DNA of 64,000 bases, taken from NCBI RefSeq assembly GCF_005121165.3, contig NZ_CP034413.3, forward strand, positions 2,108,001-2,172,000, given 5' to 3'. The position numbers and the translations under genes were made by a program. Positions 54,746 to 63,520 of the stretch are shown piece by piece; within the stretch, counting starts at the first letter, position 1, and each line of letters opens with the position of its first letter. A model generated the notes under the pieces. The model was not told the origin of the DNA, searched no databases, and saw nothing but the letters and a program-made list of their open reading frames with translations. The DNA is from Dysosmobacter welbionis (GTDB lineage: Bacteria; Bacillota; Clostridia; Oscillospirales; Oscillospiraceae).

Positions 54746-57700
54746 TCAATTGAGGGTAATCGTGTAAGTTGCGTCCGCTGCGCCATCCAGGTGCAGAACA
54801 ACCGTCATGCTATCGGTGACAGCGGTAGTATCCTTCTCGCCATAAATCGCGCCGAAGGGGCTCACAACCTCGAAGTAGTCGGCAGCATTTCCACCATCGA
54901 CCTCGAGAGCAGCGTACAAGTCAGCAACCGTAGCGTTAGCGGAAGATTCGATAGTGATTATCTTGGAGCTAATGCTCATAACGGAAGAAGAAATACTATC
55001 CTTAACCTTCAGCGTGCCAGAGCTTGCAGCTGCAACCTCAACCTCAACAGTCACTGTCGTGGTCTTGGAACCATCGGAAGAAGTGACCTTGATGGTATAG
55101 GTGCCCTCACCCAGAGCGGTGGTCTGGGCCTGGGTATCCGCATCCACATCGGTAGAGCCGTTCTTAGTCACCACAACCTTTGCACCAGCATCGTTCGGCT
55201 TGATAACGAACTTGGGCTGATCGTTCTGCGTAGCAGGCAGATTGATGGTGTTGGTCTCACCATCACCGAGCTTGGCAACAGTCTCGCCCTTCACAGTAAT
55301 GCTAGCAATACTGGCATCATTGCTGAGCTCAGCGGCTTCAGTAGCCTGGGTCACGGTCACATACAGCTCTTCCAGAACCTTGCCGTTATCAGAGGTCTTG
55401 CCGGCATAGTCATAGGTGTAGGCATAGCCCTTCAGCGCATCCACCAGCTCCTTGGCGGAGATATTGGCGGCCACCTCATAGTCGGCATCCTCATCCTTGT
55501 TCATGATGCTGGCGTCTCTGTCATCGCCCAGGTCACCAACGGTCACCAAGGTGATAGCGGTGTCCTCGGTCACCAGATAGCGGCTGCCATTAATGGTCAG
55601 GGTGCCGGCGCTCTGGCTGATCGCGCTGGTCTTGTCAGTGTCAGCAATCACGCTGCCGCCTGCGGTGGCCGCCTGGAAGTCGGTCAGCTGACCGTCGGAA
55701 TTACGGGTCAGATAGTGGGCAACGCCATAGTAGTCATTGTCGGAAGTGATCTTGTTGTCAGCAACAATGTCCTCTTCCTCATCACCGTTCAGAACAGTGT
55801 ACTGATGATAGACCTCGTTGTCGGTGGTGACATAGCGGCCATCATAGGACAGAACATAGACCAGAGTGGTCTCCTGCTCACCGGAGATGGTGGCATCGCC
55901 GTCAATATCAATATAGATCAGAGCAGCATAGCCATTGTCACGCACCAGAGCAGAGACAGCAGCCTCACTGGAGGAATCCGTCAGCTCAATGGCGGGGAAG
56001 TTCTTCACGCCGGTGTAGACATACAGATCATCGTTCTTGTCGCTGACAATGACGATGGTCTCGTCGTTGGCCAGAGAAAGATCCGCCTTGGTAGTGCTGT
56101 TGGAATCGTTCTCGAAGGGAGCGACCTTGCTGTTTTCGGAAACAGTCCCCTTACCGCTGTAGCTGGCAATCTCCTCGTCATACTTGGACTCAACAGCATA
56201 CAGAGTGTATTCGTCAGCAGAGTTCTTGCTGTAGGTGAACCAGCCGATCTGATCGGCGTCGGTTCCCCAACGAGCAATGGTGGACTTGCTGCTCACCTGC
56301 TCACCGGCCTTCTTATCATAGGCCTTGTCCACGACGATCTCGTCGGTGGTACCATCGGGGAAGATGGCGTTGGCCAGAGCGCGGGAGGTAGAGGTCATGC
56401 CGCTGCTGCTGCCGAATTCAGCGATGTACACATAATCGCTCAGGACAACAGACTCATCCACTGCGATGACATAGCCATAGGAATCCAGCACCAGGGAAGC
56501 CTCGCGGCCCACATTGTAGCTGGTTTTCTTGATGTTGTCGGCGGTGGCGGAGTACTCGTACTTGGTGCCGCCCATGGTCACATTGCTGCCGTCCTTATAG
56601 CCCTCAACAGTGCCGTTGACAACCTCAGCCTTGTCAATGCTCTTGACCTCGTAACGGCTGTTGTTGTTGACGGCGGTCACCAGGACATAGTCGTCGGCCT
56701 TCAGGTCGGTGATATTGGCGAAATCGTCCACATCCAGGGTCCGGCTGTCCAAGGTGATGTCGGTGTCATACTTGCTGGAGTCAGTGGTCAGGCTGACCGT
56801 CTCCTTGCGGGTGTCATAGTCGGAAGCGGCCTGGAAGACATAGGTGCGGACGGTGACGATGGTGACATCATTGGTGTCGTCGTCCACATAGATCTCGGTC
56901 AGGTCGCCGTTGGCAGTGTTGTTGACCGCGCCGGTGTTGTTGCGCTCAACATAGTCCTCCACGTCAGCGGTCTTAACGGGCGTTTCCACACCGTCGAACC
57001 ACACGGTCAGGTCGGACTTGCCATCCGTCAGATCGTTGTAGACTGTGCGGCCCACAGCTTCATACACATCAGACTTGGAGACCTTGGCGGTGTAGGTGCC
57101 CACCAGCTGGTCCATATTGGCGTAAGTGCCGATCTCGTCGGACTTCAGAGTCCAGATGTTGGAAGGACGGCCGAAGTCATCCGCTTCGCCGGGTGCCTTC
57201 TGCAGATCGTCAAAGTACCGCTCGGCGAACTGCATCTTCTCGTCTTTCTCAATAGTGTTGTCCTTCTCGATGGGGTTCTCTACTTCTTTACGAGTAGAGG
57301 TGGAGGTGATCTCCACGCCGCCCACAACGATGGTATCCTTCTTGTCATACTCGACCATGGTGGCCTGCAGCATATTGAAGGCGTACAGGGCGGCCTCCTG
57401 ACGGGTCACAGCCTGGGAGCCCACGAACTCGTCGTTGCCGTCGTCCAGACCGATGCCGCTGGCCTGCTTGATGACGCTGACCTGCCAGTTGGGGCCGGTG
57501 TAGCCCTCGATGGAACTGTCATAGCCCAGGGCGCCCAGCAGCATCTTCATGAACGCGTTGCCGCTCAGGGTACCGGTGGGACGGAAGGTGCCGTCAGCAT
57601 AGCCGCTGATGATACCCTGCTGAGAGCAGTAGGTGATGTAGCCCGCGAAGGTGTTGGTCACGGGAACATCCTTGAAGGGGGCGGTGCTGGCCGCCAGAGC

Positions 57701-57946
57701 AGATGCAGTGGTGGGGCCCAGGATCAGGTTGCAGATGATCTTGGCGGCCGCGCCACGGGTCAGGACATCATCGGGACGGAAGTCGCCGTCGGAATAACCG
57801 TCGACAACACCCAGGGCAGAGATCACATCCACAGCTTCTTTGTAGGTGATCTCGCTGCCGTCCGTGAAGTCCTTGGCGCCCGCGCTGACAGTGACCAGAG
57901 ACATGGTCATCACCAGAGCAAGCACCAGTGAAAGAAATTTCTTCAT
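54746..57946 (-). CDS. Large SLH-domain S-layer-type surface protein
   Basis: A 1066-aa secreted protein. The signal peptide MKKFLSLVLALVMTMSLVTV is cleaved near AGA-KD. Three SLH repeats at about 25-205 (GYSDGDFRPDDVLTRGAAAK, GYADGTFRPTGTL and AVTRQEAALYAFNML) anchor it to the wall. The rest is Asp/Thr/Ser/Val-rich beta structure; residues about 900-995 resemble a cadherin/Ig-like domain (LGEGTYTIKVTSSDGSKTTT). Low cysteine, high acidity and a strong AAAGGAGGAG site suggest an abundant S-layer protein. The long open frame on the opposite strand is a shadow. Confidence 0.88.
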   Translation of the reverse strand: MKKFLSLVLALVMTMSLVTVSAGAKDFTDGSEITYKEAVDVISALGVVDGYSDGDFRPDDVLTRGAAAKIICNLILGPTTASALAASTAPFKDVPVTNTFAGYITYCSQQGIISGYADGTFRPTGTLSGNAFMKMLLGALGYDSSIEGYTGPNWQVSVIKQASGIGLDDGNDEFVGSQAVTRQEAALYAFNMLQATMVEYDKKDTIVVGGVEITSTSTRKEVENPIEKDNTIEKDEKMQFAERYFDDLQKAPGEADDFGRPSNIWTLKSDEIGTYANMDQLVGTYTAKVSKSDVYEAVGRTVYNDLTDGKSDLTVWFDGVETPVKTADVEDYVERNNTGAVNNTANGDLTEIYVDDDTNDVTIVTVRTYVFQAASDYDTRKETVSLTTDSSKYDTDITLDSRTLDVDDFANITDLKADDYVLVTAVNNNSRYEVKSIDKAEVVNGTVEGYKDGSNVTMGGTKYEYSATADNIKKTSYNVGREASLVLDSYGYVIAVDESVVLSDYVYIAEFGSSSGMTSTSRALANAIFPDGTTDEIVVDKAYDKKAGEQVSSKSTIARWGTDADQIGWFTYSKNSADEYTLYAVESKYDEEIASYSGKGTVSENSKVAPFENDSNSTTKADLSLANDETIVIVSDKNDDLYVYTGVKNFPAIELTDSSSEAAVSALVRDNGYAALIYIDIDGDATISGEQETTLVYVLSYDGRYVTTDNEVYHQYTVLNGDEEEDIVADNKITSDNDYYGVAHYLTRNSDGQLTDFQAATAGGSVIADTDKTSAISQSAGTLTINGSRYLVTEDTAITLVTVGDLGDDRDASIMNKDEDADYEVAANISAKELVDALKGYAYTYDYAGKTSDNGKVLEELYVTVTQATEAAELSNDASIASITVKGETVAKLGDGETNTINLPATQNDQPKFVIKPNDAGAKVVVTKNGSTDVDADTQAQTTALGEGTYTIKVTSSDGSKTTTVTVEVEVAAASSGTLKVKDSISSSVMSISSKIITIESSANATVADLYAALEVDGGNAADYFEVVSPFGAIYGEKDTTAVTDSMTVVLHLDGAADATYTITLN

Positions 57947-58245
57947 TCGGATTTCTCCTCCTTTAAAAGATTTGCAGAGAGCTTTTGAGGTCCAATCTCC
58001 GGACCGGCTTCATATGCGCAGGGGTGTCTCTTCCCGTTGCTCCGGCCCAGAGCGGACCACAGAAGTTCCTTTCTGCGCGTTCACTTTACCCCAGGAGAAT
58101 GCTGCTGTCTACGATTTGCCGGGTTTTGTTAAAAAAGTGAAATAATTACTGGATTTCTTGCGCTTGCCATGAAAAGCAAGTGTAACCGATGAAAAAGTTC
58201 CCAAACAAAGGGGCGATTCCGGCAGGTCTCCTCATAGGGGCAAAA
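57947..58245. other. Leader region of the S-layer gene
   Basis: About 300 bp with no gene. The ribosome site AAAGGAGGAG lies next to the start. No convincing -35/-10 pair can be assigned, and a long untranslated leader is possible. Confidence 0.5.
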
Positions 58246-58292
58246 AGAAAGATGCCGTGAAAACAGATTCTCTGCTGCCACGGCATCTTTCT
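58246..58292 (-). terminator. Terminator of the double-recombinase-like gene
   Basis: A 14-bp perfect stem (58246-58259 with 58279-58292) with a 19-nt loop. On the minus strand it is followed by TTTTTG. Confidence 0.8.
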
Positions 58293-58322
58293 TCTGCTAT
58301 GTGGGATGCATTGCCCAACAGG

Positions 58323-59594
58323 CTACGATTCTTTCAGATAGTATTTCTGGCCGACTTTAATCAGGTTTCCAGAATCTACTTCATGCTTGAGCAGCGCGGA
58401 GCATTGCTCGGTTTCAATCTGCAGGGCGGTGGTGATGTCCTTCCGACAGGCAAAGCCCTCCTTCTTCAGATATTCGTAGAGGGCTTCCTGCTGTCGTTCC
58501 GGCGGAACTACGGAATCCGGTAAGTAGTATTTATAGCCCACGCGGACCAGGAGACCCTTATCCAGCATGGCACGCAGCCGCTGATACGCAGCGGATTTGG
58601 TCTGGCCATATAATTCCATGATCTGGCTGCGTGTGATAGGGCCACTGCGGCGAATCGCCTCTGTGATCTTTTGTTCCCAATTGCTCTTTTCGTATCTGGT
58701 CCAGAGATCTCGCAACGTCCAGTTCTCCATGCCGCCGCGGATCAGGGCGGTTCTTGTGATCCTAGACACCCGCGAAACGTCCATGGGTTTTTTTGACTCG
58801 GCGGAGAGCAGGACATGGAGATCCTCCGTCCGCTTCTGGAGCCGCTTTGCCAATATTCTTTTGGCTGCCGCTGTCAGCGGTACCTCTCCTTCCGGCAGGT
58901 GAATCAGATTCTTCTCCAGATCCACCTGATCCCAAGTCAAGGACACAATGTTTTTAGCGGTCAGCCCCATGCTCCAAGTAAGCCAGAGTACCAAGCCGGC
59001 AGGAGTGTCTTTTTCCGCCTGCAAAATCTTCCACAGCTTGAACTCATCGATGTCCCCGGACTTCTCACTATGCTTGGGGCCAGCTCTTCCGTTCGGCAGA
59101 TACTGGGCAAAATGCAATTGTAAAGACCGGATCTCCATACCGGTGATACGAGCCACATAGGACCAGTCGTGTTGTTCCAGTTGTCGAATTATATAGTCAT
59201 GGCGCAGATCGACCAGACGCACGTTCGTTTGCCCTACCTCGTCAAGAACCCTGCGCGCTATCCGGGAGATTGCCTGGGGTTGCATTTGCTTATGGTAGCG
59301 ATCAGAGCAGATCACGCAGTTATTTGTGGAATTCCCGGTGAGAAATGTCCATTTTCTGTACACGGAACGCAGGTAATCTGCCAGCATTTGAGTAATGGGA
59401 ATCGTCCGAGCTGGCAACTGGAGTTGATTTCGTTCAAAATCCACCTGATCCCAAGTCAGGTTCGTGATCTCATCCCGTAGCAGTCCCGCCTGCCATGCAA
59501 GACGCACAGCCACACCGGCGGCATCGCTGGCGTGGCTTCCCAGAAGTCGTTCCATGGCCGCCGTATCCGGCCGATTCACAAAAAATTCTCGCAT
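58323..59594 (-). CDS. Protein with two degenerate tyrosine-recombinase cores and two winged-helix domains
   Basis: 423 aa in four parts. Core 1 (about 1-165) has LAWQAGLLRDEITNLTWDQV and LVDLRHDYIIRQL, matching the Arg I and HxxR regions; the tyrosine region reads LQLHFAQYLP with Tyr at an uncertain position. Core 2 (about 180-300) repeats LTWSMGLTAKNIVSLTWDQV but has lost Arg I and HxxR. Then come two winged-helix-like units with matching ends, LVRVGYKYYLPDS and LIKVGQKYYLKES. It is probably a DNA-binding regulator or accessory factor, not a recombinase. The ATG follows GGAGGGG. It is preceded by the candidate invertible segment. Confidence 0.72.
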   Translation of the reverse strand: MREFFVNRPDTAAMERLLGSHASDAAGVAVRLAWQAGLLRDEITNLTWDQVDFERNQLQLPARTIPITQMLADYLRSVYRKWTFLTGNSTNNCVICSDRYHKQMQPQAISRIARRVLDEVGQTNVRLVDLRHDYIIRQLEQHDWSYVARITGMEIRSLQLHFAQYLPNGRAGPKHSEKSGDIDEFKLWKILQAEKDTPAGLVLWLTWSMGLTAKNIVSLTWDQVDLEKNLIHLPEGEVPLTAAAKRILAKRLQKRTEDLHVLLSAESKKPMDVSRVSRITRTALIRGGMENWTLRDLWTRYEKSNWEQKITEAIRRSGPITRSQIMELYGQTKSAAYQRLRAMLDKGLLVRVGYKYYLPDSVVPPERQQEALYEYLKKEGFACRKDITTALQIETEQCSALLKHEVDSGNLIKVGQKYYLKES

Positions 59595-59751
59595 ACGGCC
59601 CCTCCGTGCCCCGAATTCCCTGCCTGATGCAAATCGAAACTTGCTTGGGCGATTATTCGTCGACGGACGGGCTTAGAGAAACTTCACTGAACAGTTCCTG
59701 CCGCTTCCCTTTGCTCGCTGCCTCGTCACGGAATTATCATTCCGTCGCTGA

Positions 59752-59778
59752 TTCATATGAAAGGGATTGGCGGGTCAA
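59752..59778 (-). promoter_or_regulatory. Weak minus-strand promoter candidate in the segment
   Basis: TTGACC (59773-59778) and TATGAA (59752-59757) lie on the minus strand with a short 15-bp spacer. It could give basal expression of the 59594 gene in the present orientation. Confidence 0.3.
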
Positions 59779-59791
59779 AGGGAAAAGACAC

Positions 59792-59819
59792 AAAAAAAGC
59801 CCGTACTATCTGCACGGGC
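59792..59819 (-). terminator. Minus-strand terminator in the segment
   Basis: GCCCGT (59799-59804)/ACGGGC (59814-59819) with seven T on the minus strand at 59798-59792. It blocks read-through from the recombinase gene in the present orientation. Confidence 0.65.
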
Positions 59820-59840
59820 GAAAAAAACGATATTAGAACC

Positions 59841-59877
59841 AAGGCCGGACAGAATTTAACGTTTCCCCGGCTTTTTT
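59841..59877 (+). terminator. Plus-strand terminator in the segment
   Basis: AAGGCCGG pairs with CCGGCTTT around an 18-nt loop, followed by T. After inversion it would take over the insulating role. Confidence 0.55.
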
Positions 59878-59903
59878 CTGCTGCCCGGAGAGGCAAAACC
59901 CTC

Positions 59904-59932
59904 TTGTGGGCAGGCGCCCTATGTGATAAAAT
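59904..59932 (+). promoter_or_regulatory. Promoter inside the invertible segment
   Basis: TTGTGG (59904-59909) and TAAAAT (59927-59932) are spaced 17 bp. It currently points toward the 3' end of the recombinase gene (antisense). Confidence 0.5.
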
Positions 59933-59998
59933 GTAATTGCAGATATGTAGGATAAATTGTTTTTTGCGATTATTTGTGTCGGAATGATAATTCCGTGA

Positions 59999-60844
59999 TT
60001 ACGATATCAGCCCCAGCCGGTCAAGCGTTCGCTGGTGCTCTGCGCCAGAAGTCAGCAGATAGATGCGCGTCGTTTCGATGCTGCTGTGGCCCAACAGGTC
60101 GGACAGTTTGACGATGTCCCGACAGGCCCGGTAAAACACGGTGGCAAACATGTGCCGCAGATTGTGGGGGAACACCTTGCCCGGCATCACGCCGGCGTAT
60201 TTGCAAAGGCTCTTCATCTCCGCCCAGATCTGGCGGCGGCCCAGTTCTTTTCCGCTTTTGGTGCGAAAGATCGCACCAGAGGCGGTCTTTTGCTTTTGGG
60301 CATATTTGAGCAGCTTGCGGCAGAGTTTCCCCGGCAGCAGGATCACGCGGATTTTGCCTTTGAGGGAGACTTCGGCCTTGCCCTGCCGCACGGCTTCCAC
60401 TGTGATATAGCGGACTTCGCTGACCCGGATGCCGGTGGCCCCGATGGTCTCCACCAGCAAGCCCAGCCGCTCCCGGCCCAGACGGCAAGCCGCGTCCAGC
60501 AGGCTCTGATAATCGGATTTTGTCAGCTCCCGGCCGGCATCCCGGAACAGCCGCCGCTGGATTTTCAGGAATTTCACCCGGCAGTCGTTTAGATCAAGGT
60601 ACGCCAACAGGCTGTTTAAGGCAGAGAGCATGGCATTGATACTGGCGGGGGCGTAGCCCTGCTCCGCCAGATAGGCTTTCCACTCTGCGGTCAGCTCCTT
60701 GCAGATTTCGCGATCACCCAGCCAGCAGGCGAATGCCCGGATATCCCGAAGATACTTTTCCATGGTGGCTGCGCTCTTCTCCTCCAGCAGAAGGTGACGG
60801 GCAAACGCCTGTATTTGCAGGGGTGTCAGTTTGTGTTCGGACAT
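59999..60844 (-). CDS. Tyrosine recombinase (XerC/D-like), intact
   Basis: A 281-aa site-specific recombinase. The N-terminal core-binding domain is about 1-95 (SAATMEKYLRDIRAFACWL). The catalytic domain holds all key residues: GIRVSEV (Arg I), KGKIRVILLP (Lys), PHNLRHMFATVF (HxxR), LGHSSIETTRIY (His and Tyr nucleophile). The ATG follows AAGGAGG. Its stop abuts the right inverted repeat of the 235-bp segment, so it is the obvious inversion enzyme. A general chromosome-dimer role is less likely given the position. Confidence 0.88.
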   Translation of the reverse strand: MSEHKLTPLQIQAFARHLLLEEKSAATMEKYLRDIRAFACWLGDREICKELTAEWKAYLAEQGYAPASINAMLSALNSLLAYLDLNDCRVKFLKIQRRLFRDAGRELTKSDYQSLLDAACRLGRERLGLLVETIGATGIRVSEVRYITVEAVRQGKAEVSLKGKIRVILLPGKLCRKLLKYAQKQKTASGAIFRTKSGKELGRRQIWAEMKSLCKYAGVMPGKVFPHNLRHMFATVFYRACRDIVKLSDLLGHSSIETTRIYLLTSGAEHQRTLDRLGLIS

Positions 60845-61403
60845 AGGGGGCCTCCTTGCATGATTTCATGCCAACATTGTACAGGAACGGCAGAGACAGC
60901 AAAGCCCACAGCGGTAACTGCCGCTGTGGGCTTGTGAATCCTGGTCCCGCAATGGTAGGATTGCCACCGGTTTCCAGAAAATATACGGGTTGCCCTATCT
61001 GCTTATCATGGGATTCTTCTCTTCACGAGTTATGGAAGCAAATATGATACCATACTGCTCCAGAGGCCGATGGGAATATCCGAAACACAACGAGGCTGCG
61101 TGCAGAAAAATATGCGTAAGCTGTTGATTACGAGTAGATTTTGCCTTTGTTCACAGCATCGAAATGCCGATGGCCGGCAGAGCGGGTTTTCCTTACGCAA
61201 TTCTTCTGCCCCTCCGGCCGCGCAAAGTGGGTCCGGGCTTCCGCATGGAACTGCCCCTGGCTATAGCCGGGGACGATGCTTTCCCTGCCGAAAGGTGGGG
61301 GGCTTTTGGGATCGTCCGCCCCAAATCCTGTAAAAATTCTTTTTATTCCCCTGAAACGATGGTACTCTGAAACACGAATATACCTGTGAAAGGCGGTGAG
61401 GCG
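60845..61403. other. Intergenic region with hairpin and repeat B
   Basis: 559 bp without a gene. It contains a 13-bp hairpin (60902-60914 with 60921-60933), repeat B copy 3 and, near 61352-61380, GAAAC boxes that might be part of an ECF-type promoter. Confidence 0.55.
61227..61285. repeat. Repeat B, copy 3
   Basis: Shares GTGGG-CCGGGCTTC, GGAACTGC, TATAGC and CGATGCTT with copies at 30073 and 39384. The central hairpin is CCCCTGGC-TATA-GCCGGGG, with different bases but the same pairing. Confidence 0.55.
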
Positions 61404-61940
61404 ATGGAGCGGGAACAGACATGGATCAGGGCTATCCAGCGGCGAAACTCCCGGGAGGCGGCGGAGCAGCTGATCCAGACCTACTATGACGAAATCTACC
61501 GCTTCGTCTACCGTCAGACCGGCAGCAAGGAGGACGCCATGGACCTGACCCAGTCCGTCTTCATCGCAGTCCTGCGGGCATTGCCCGGCTACCGGGCGGA
61601 GCGGGCGTCCTTCCGCACCTGGCTGTACCGCATCGCCGCCAACAAAGTCATCGACACCCGCCGGAAGGCCCGGCCGGTCTCTATTCCTATTCAGGAAATG
61701 GAGCTCCCTGCAGCAGAGGACTTTGTGGCCCGCGTCCATGACCGGGCCCTGCTGGAGACCATCGAAGGCTATGTCTCCGGCCTGGACCCCGGGGAGCAGG
61801 CGGTGTTCCGCCTGCGGATCTACGGGGAAAAGACCTTCCCGGAGATCGCTGCCGCCATGGGAGAGCCGGAGGCGGCAGTGAAATCCAGATACTACCGCCT
61901 GATCGGGCGGCTGCGAAAGGAGTTTGGAGCAGATGGATAA
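61404..61940 (+). CDS. ECF-type RNA polymerase sigma factor
   Basis: A 178-aa sigma-70 family group 4 factor. Region 2 spans about 15-85 (YYDEIYRFVYRQTGSKEDAM, then DLTQSVFIAVLRALPGYR). Region 4 spans about 115-175 (GEQAVFRLRIYGEKTFPEIA). The start follows AAAGGCGGTGAGG. The next gene overlaps and may be its membrane-bound partner. The stimulus is unknown; exporter neighbours suggest an envelope or antibiotic response. Confidence 0.88.
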   Translation: MEREQTWIRAIQRRNSREAAEQLIQTYYDEIYRFVYRQTGSKEDAMDLTQSVFIAVLRALPGYRAERASFRTWLYRIAANKVIDTRRKARPVSIPIQEMELPAAEDFVARVHDRALLETIEGYVSGLDPGEQAVFRLRIYGEKTFPEIAAAMGEPEAAVKSRYYRLIGRLRKEFGADG

Positions 61941-62682
61941 TCAAAAAATTTCCATGCCCACAGAGGCGGAAAAACAGCGGGCCATTGCCCGGATTCTGGA
62001 TGCAGGCCTGCCCCGCCGGGTCGCCTTTGGCCGGGAGCTGCGGGAGGTTTTGCAGCGCATCGGCCCCCGCGCGCTGCTGTTTGGCGTGGGGGACTGTTTG
62101 GCCTTGTCCCTGCTGATCTGGGCCCTGTGCCTGCTGTCGGCGCTTTTTGTGGCCGGTTCCACCGGCTCTTTGGCACCGGCCCTGTTCCTGTTTTCTCCCC
62201 TGCTCTATGCCGCCCTCTCCCTGCTGACTGCCTGGAAGAACCTGCAGACCGGCATTTGGGAGTGGACCTGGACCTTCCAGGTCTCCGCCCGGATGGTGGC
62301 GGCCCTGCAGATGCTGTGCTTCGGCGGGGTGTCCGTACTGGTGTGTGTCCCGGCAAATATGCTGTTGTGGACCTTCACCGGGCAGGAGATGCCCCTGGGC
62401 TGGATGCTGGCACTGTCTCTGGCCAGCCTGTTTCTGTATGGCGCTCTCTCCCTGCTGTGCCAGCGGCTGCGGGGACCTGCCGGGTGGCTGGCGGCGCCGA
62501 CCGGCTGGGTTCTGATGGGCCTGATTCCCCTGATCTGGCCCCGGACGGCGGAGTGGCTGACGGCCATCCCCACCGTAGTGTTCTGCCTGCTGGCCGCGGC
62601 CGGGATTACTCTGTACCTTTTGGAACTGCGCTGCTTCTGCCGGCGCCCGATGGAAGGAGGCGTCTCCTATGCTCTCCGTTGA
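61933..62682 (+). CDS. Membrane protein, possible anti-sigma or sensor partner
   Basis: A 249-aa protein with a roughly 45-residue cytosolic N-terminus (RAIARILDAGLPRRVAFGRE) and six predicted membrane spans. It overlaps the sigma factor gene by 8 bp and the ABC gene by 14 bp, indicating translational coupling. No zinc-finger anti-sigma motif is present, so that role is an inference from position. The ATG at 61933 is preferred over TTG at 61924. Confidence 0.7.
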   Translation: MDNQKISMPTEAEKQRAIARILDAGLPRRVAFGRELREVLQRIGPRALLFGVGDCLALSLLIWALCLLSALFVAGSTGSLAPALFLFSPLLYAALSLLTAWKNLQTGIWEWTWTFQVSARMVAALQMLCFGGVSVLVCVPANMLLWTFTGQEMPLGWMLALSLASLFLYGALSLLCQRLRGPAGWLAAPTGWVLMGLIPLIWPRTAEWLTAIPTVVFCLLAAAGITLYLLELRCFCRRPMEGGVSYALR

Positions 62683-63520
62683 GCACGTCACGAAAACCTA
62701 TGGGAAGTTCACCGCTTTGGAGGACATTTCCCTGACCTTCACTCCCGGCGTCTACGGTCTGCTGGCACCCAATGGGGCGGGCAAGACCACCCTCATCAAG
62801 ATGCTCACCACCCTGCTGTTCCCCACCAAGGGACAGATCCTGTGGGAGGGAGAAGACATCCGGGCCTTGGGGGCGGAATACCGGGGCCTGCTGGGGTATC
62901 TCCCCCAGCAGTTCGGGTACTATCCCAGCTACACGCCCCGGCAATTCCTCCGGTATGCCGCCGCCCTCCAGTGCATCCCGAAGCGGGAGGCGGACGGCCG
63001 CATTGACCACCTGCTGGAGACAGTGGGACTTGGGGATGCTGCGGACAAAAAAATGAAGAAGTTCTCCGGCGGGATGCTCCAGCGGGTGGGCATCGCCGTA
63101 GCCATGCTGAACGACCCGAAGCTGCTGATCCTGGACGAGCCCACCGCTGGGCTGGACCCCCGGGAGCGGGTGCGGTTCCGCAATTTGATCCACACGCTGG
63201 CTGAGGATCGGATCGTGATTCTCTCCACCCACATCGTCTCAGACATTGAGACCATCGCCGGGCAAATCGTCATGTTCAAGGATCACCGCCTCTACTGCTG
63301 CGACAGCCCTGCCCGCATCTGCGCCCGGTTCCAGGGCAGGGTATTCCAGCTTCCTGCCGGGATGCCCCTGGCCCCGGGACAGTTCCTGCTCAGCGAAGGA
63401 CAGGGGGCGGATGGCCCGGTGCTCCGGGTGCTCTGCGAGACGCCCCCTGTCAATGGAACGCCGGTAACGCCGGGGTTGGAGGATGCGTTTCTCGCCATCT
63501 ACCGGGAGGAACAGACATGA
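62669..63520 (+). CDS. ABC transporter ATP-binding protein
   Basis: A 283-aa ATPase of the exporter (CcmA/YtrB-like) group. Walker A APNGAGKTTL near 33-42, Q-loop YLPQQFGY, signature FSGGMLQRVG, Walker B LLILDEPTAGLD and H-loop STHIV are intact. The roughly 70-residue C-terminal extension is typical of this group. The start follows GGAAGGAGG, and its stop overlaps the permease start. Confidence 0.92.
   Translation: MLSVEHVTKTYGKFTALEDISLTFTPGVYGLLAPNGAGKTTLIKMLTTLLFPTKGQILWEGEDIRALGAEYRGLLGYLPQQFGYYPSYTPRQFLRYAAALQCIPKREADGRIDHLLETVGLGDAADKKMKKFSGGMLQRVGIAVAMLNDPKLLILDEPTAGLDPRERVRFRNLIHTLAEDRIVILSTHIVSDIETIAGQIVMFKDHRLYCCDSPARICARFQGRVFQLPAGMPLAPGQFLLSEGQGADGPVLRVLCETPPVNGTPVTPGLEDAFLAIYREEQT

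Larger units (their letters stand above)
59726..59998. other. Candidate invertible DNA segment (19-bp inverted repeats)
   Basis: TCACGGAATTATCATTCCG at 59726-59744 recurs perfectly inverted at 59980-59998, enclosing 235 bp. Each repeat is itself an imperfect palindrome (CGGAAT-TATC-ATTCCG), as expected for a tyrosine-recombinase core site. The right repeat begins one base after the recombinase stop codon. The segment contains a plus-strand promoter and two terminators in opposite directions. Inversion would point the promoter at the 59594 gene. Confidence 0.62.

Noticed and set aside
54791-57931. A 1046-aa open frame on the plus strand opposite the S-layer gene
   Set aside because: It is the antisense shadow of a gene with strong SLH domains and a signal peptide, and it has no ribosome site or recognisable domain.
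59701-59998. CRISPR-like repeat array
   Set aside because: There are only two copies, and they are inverted, not direct. No cas genes occur in the window.
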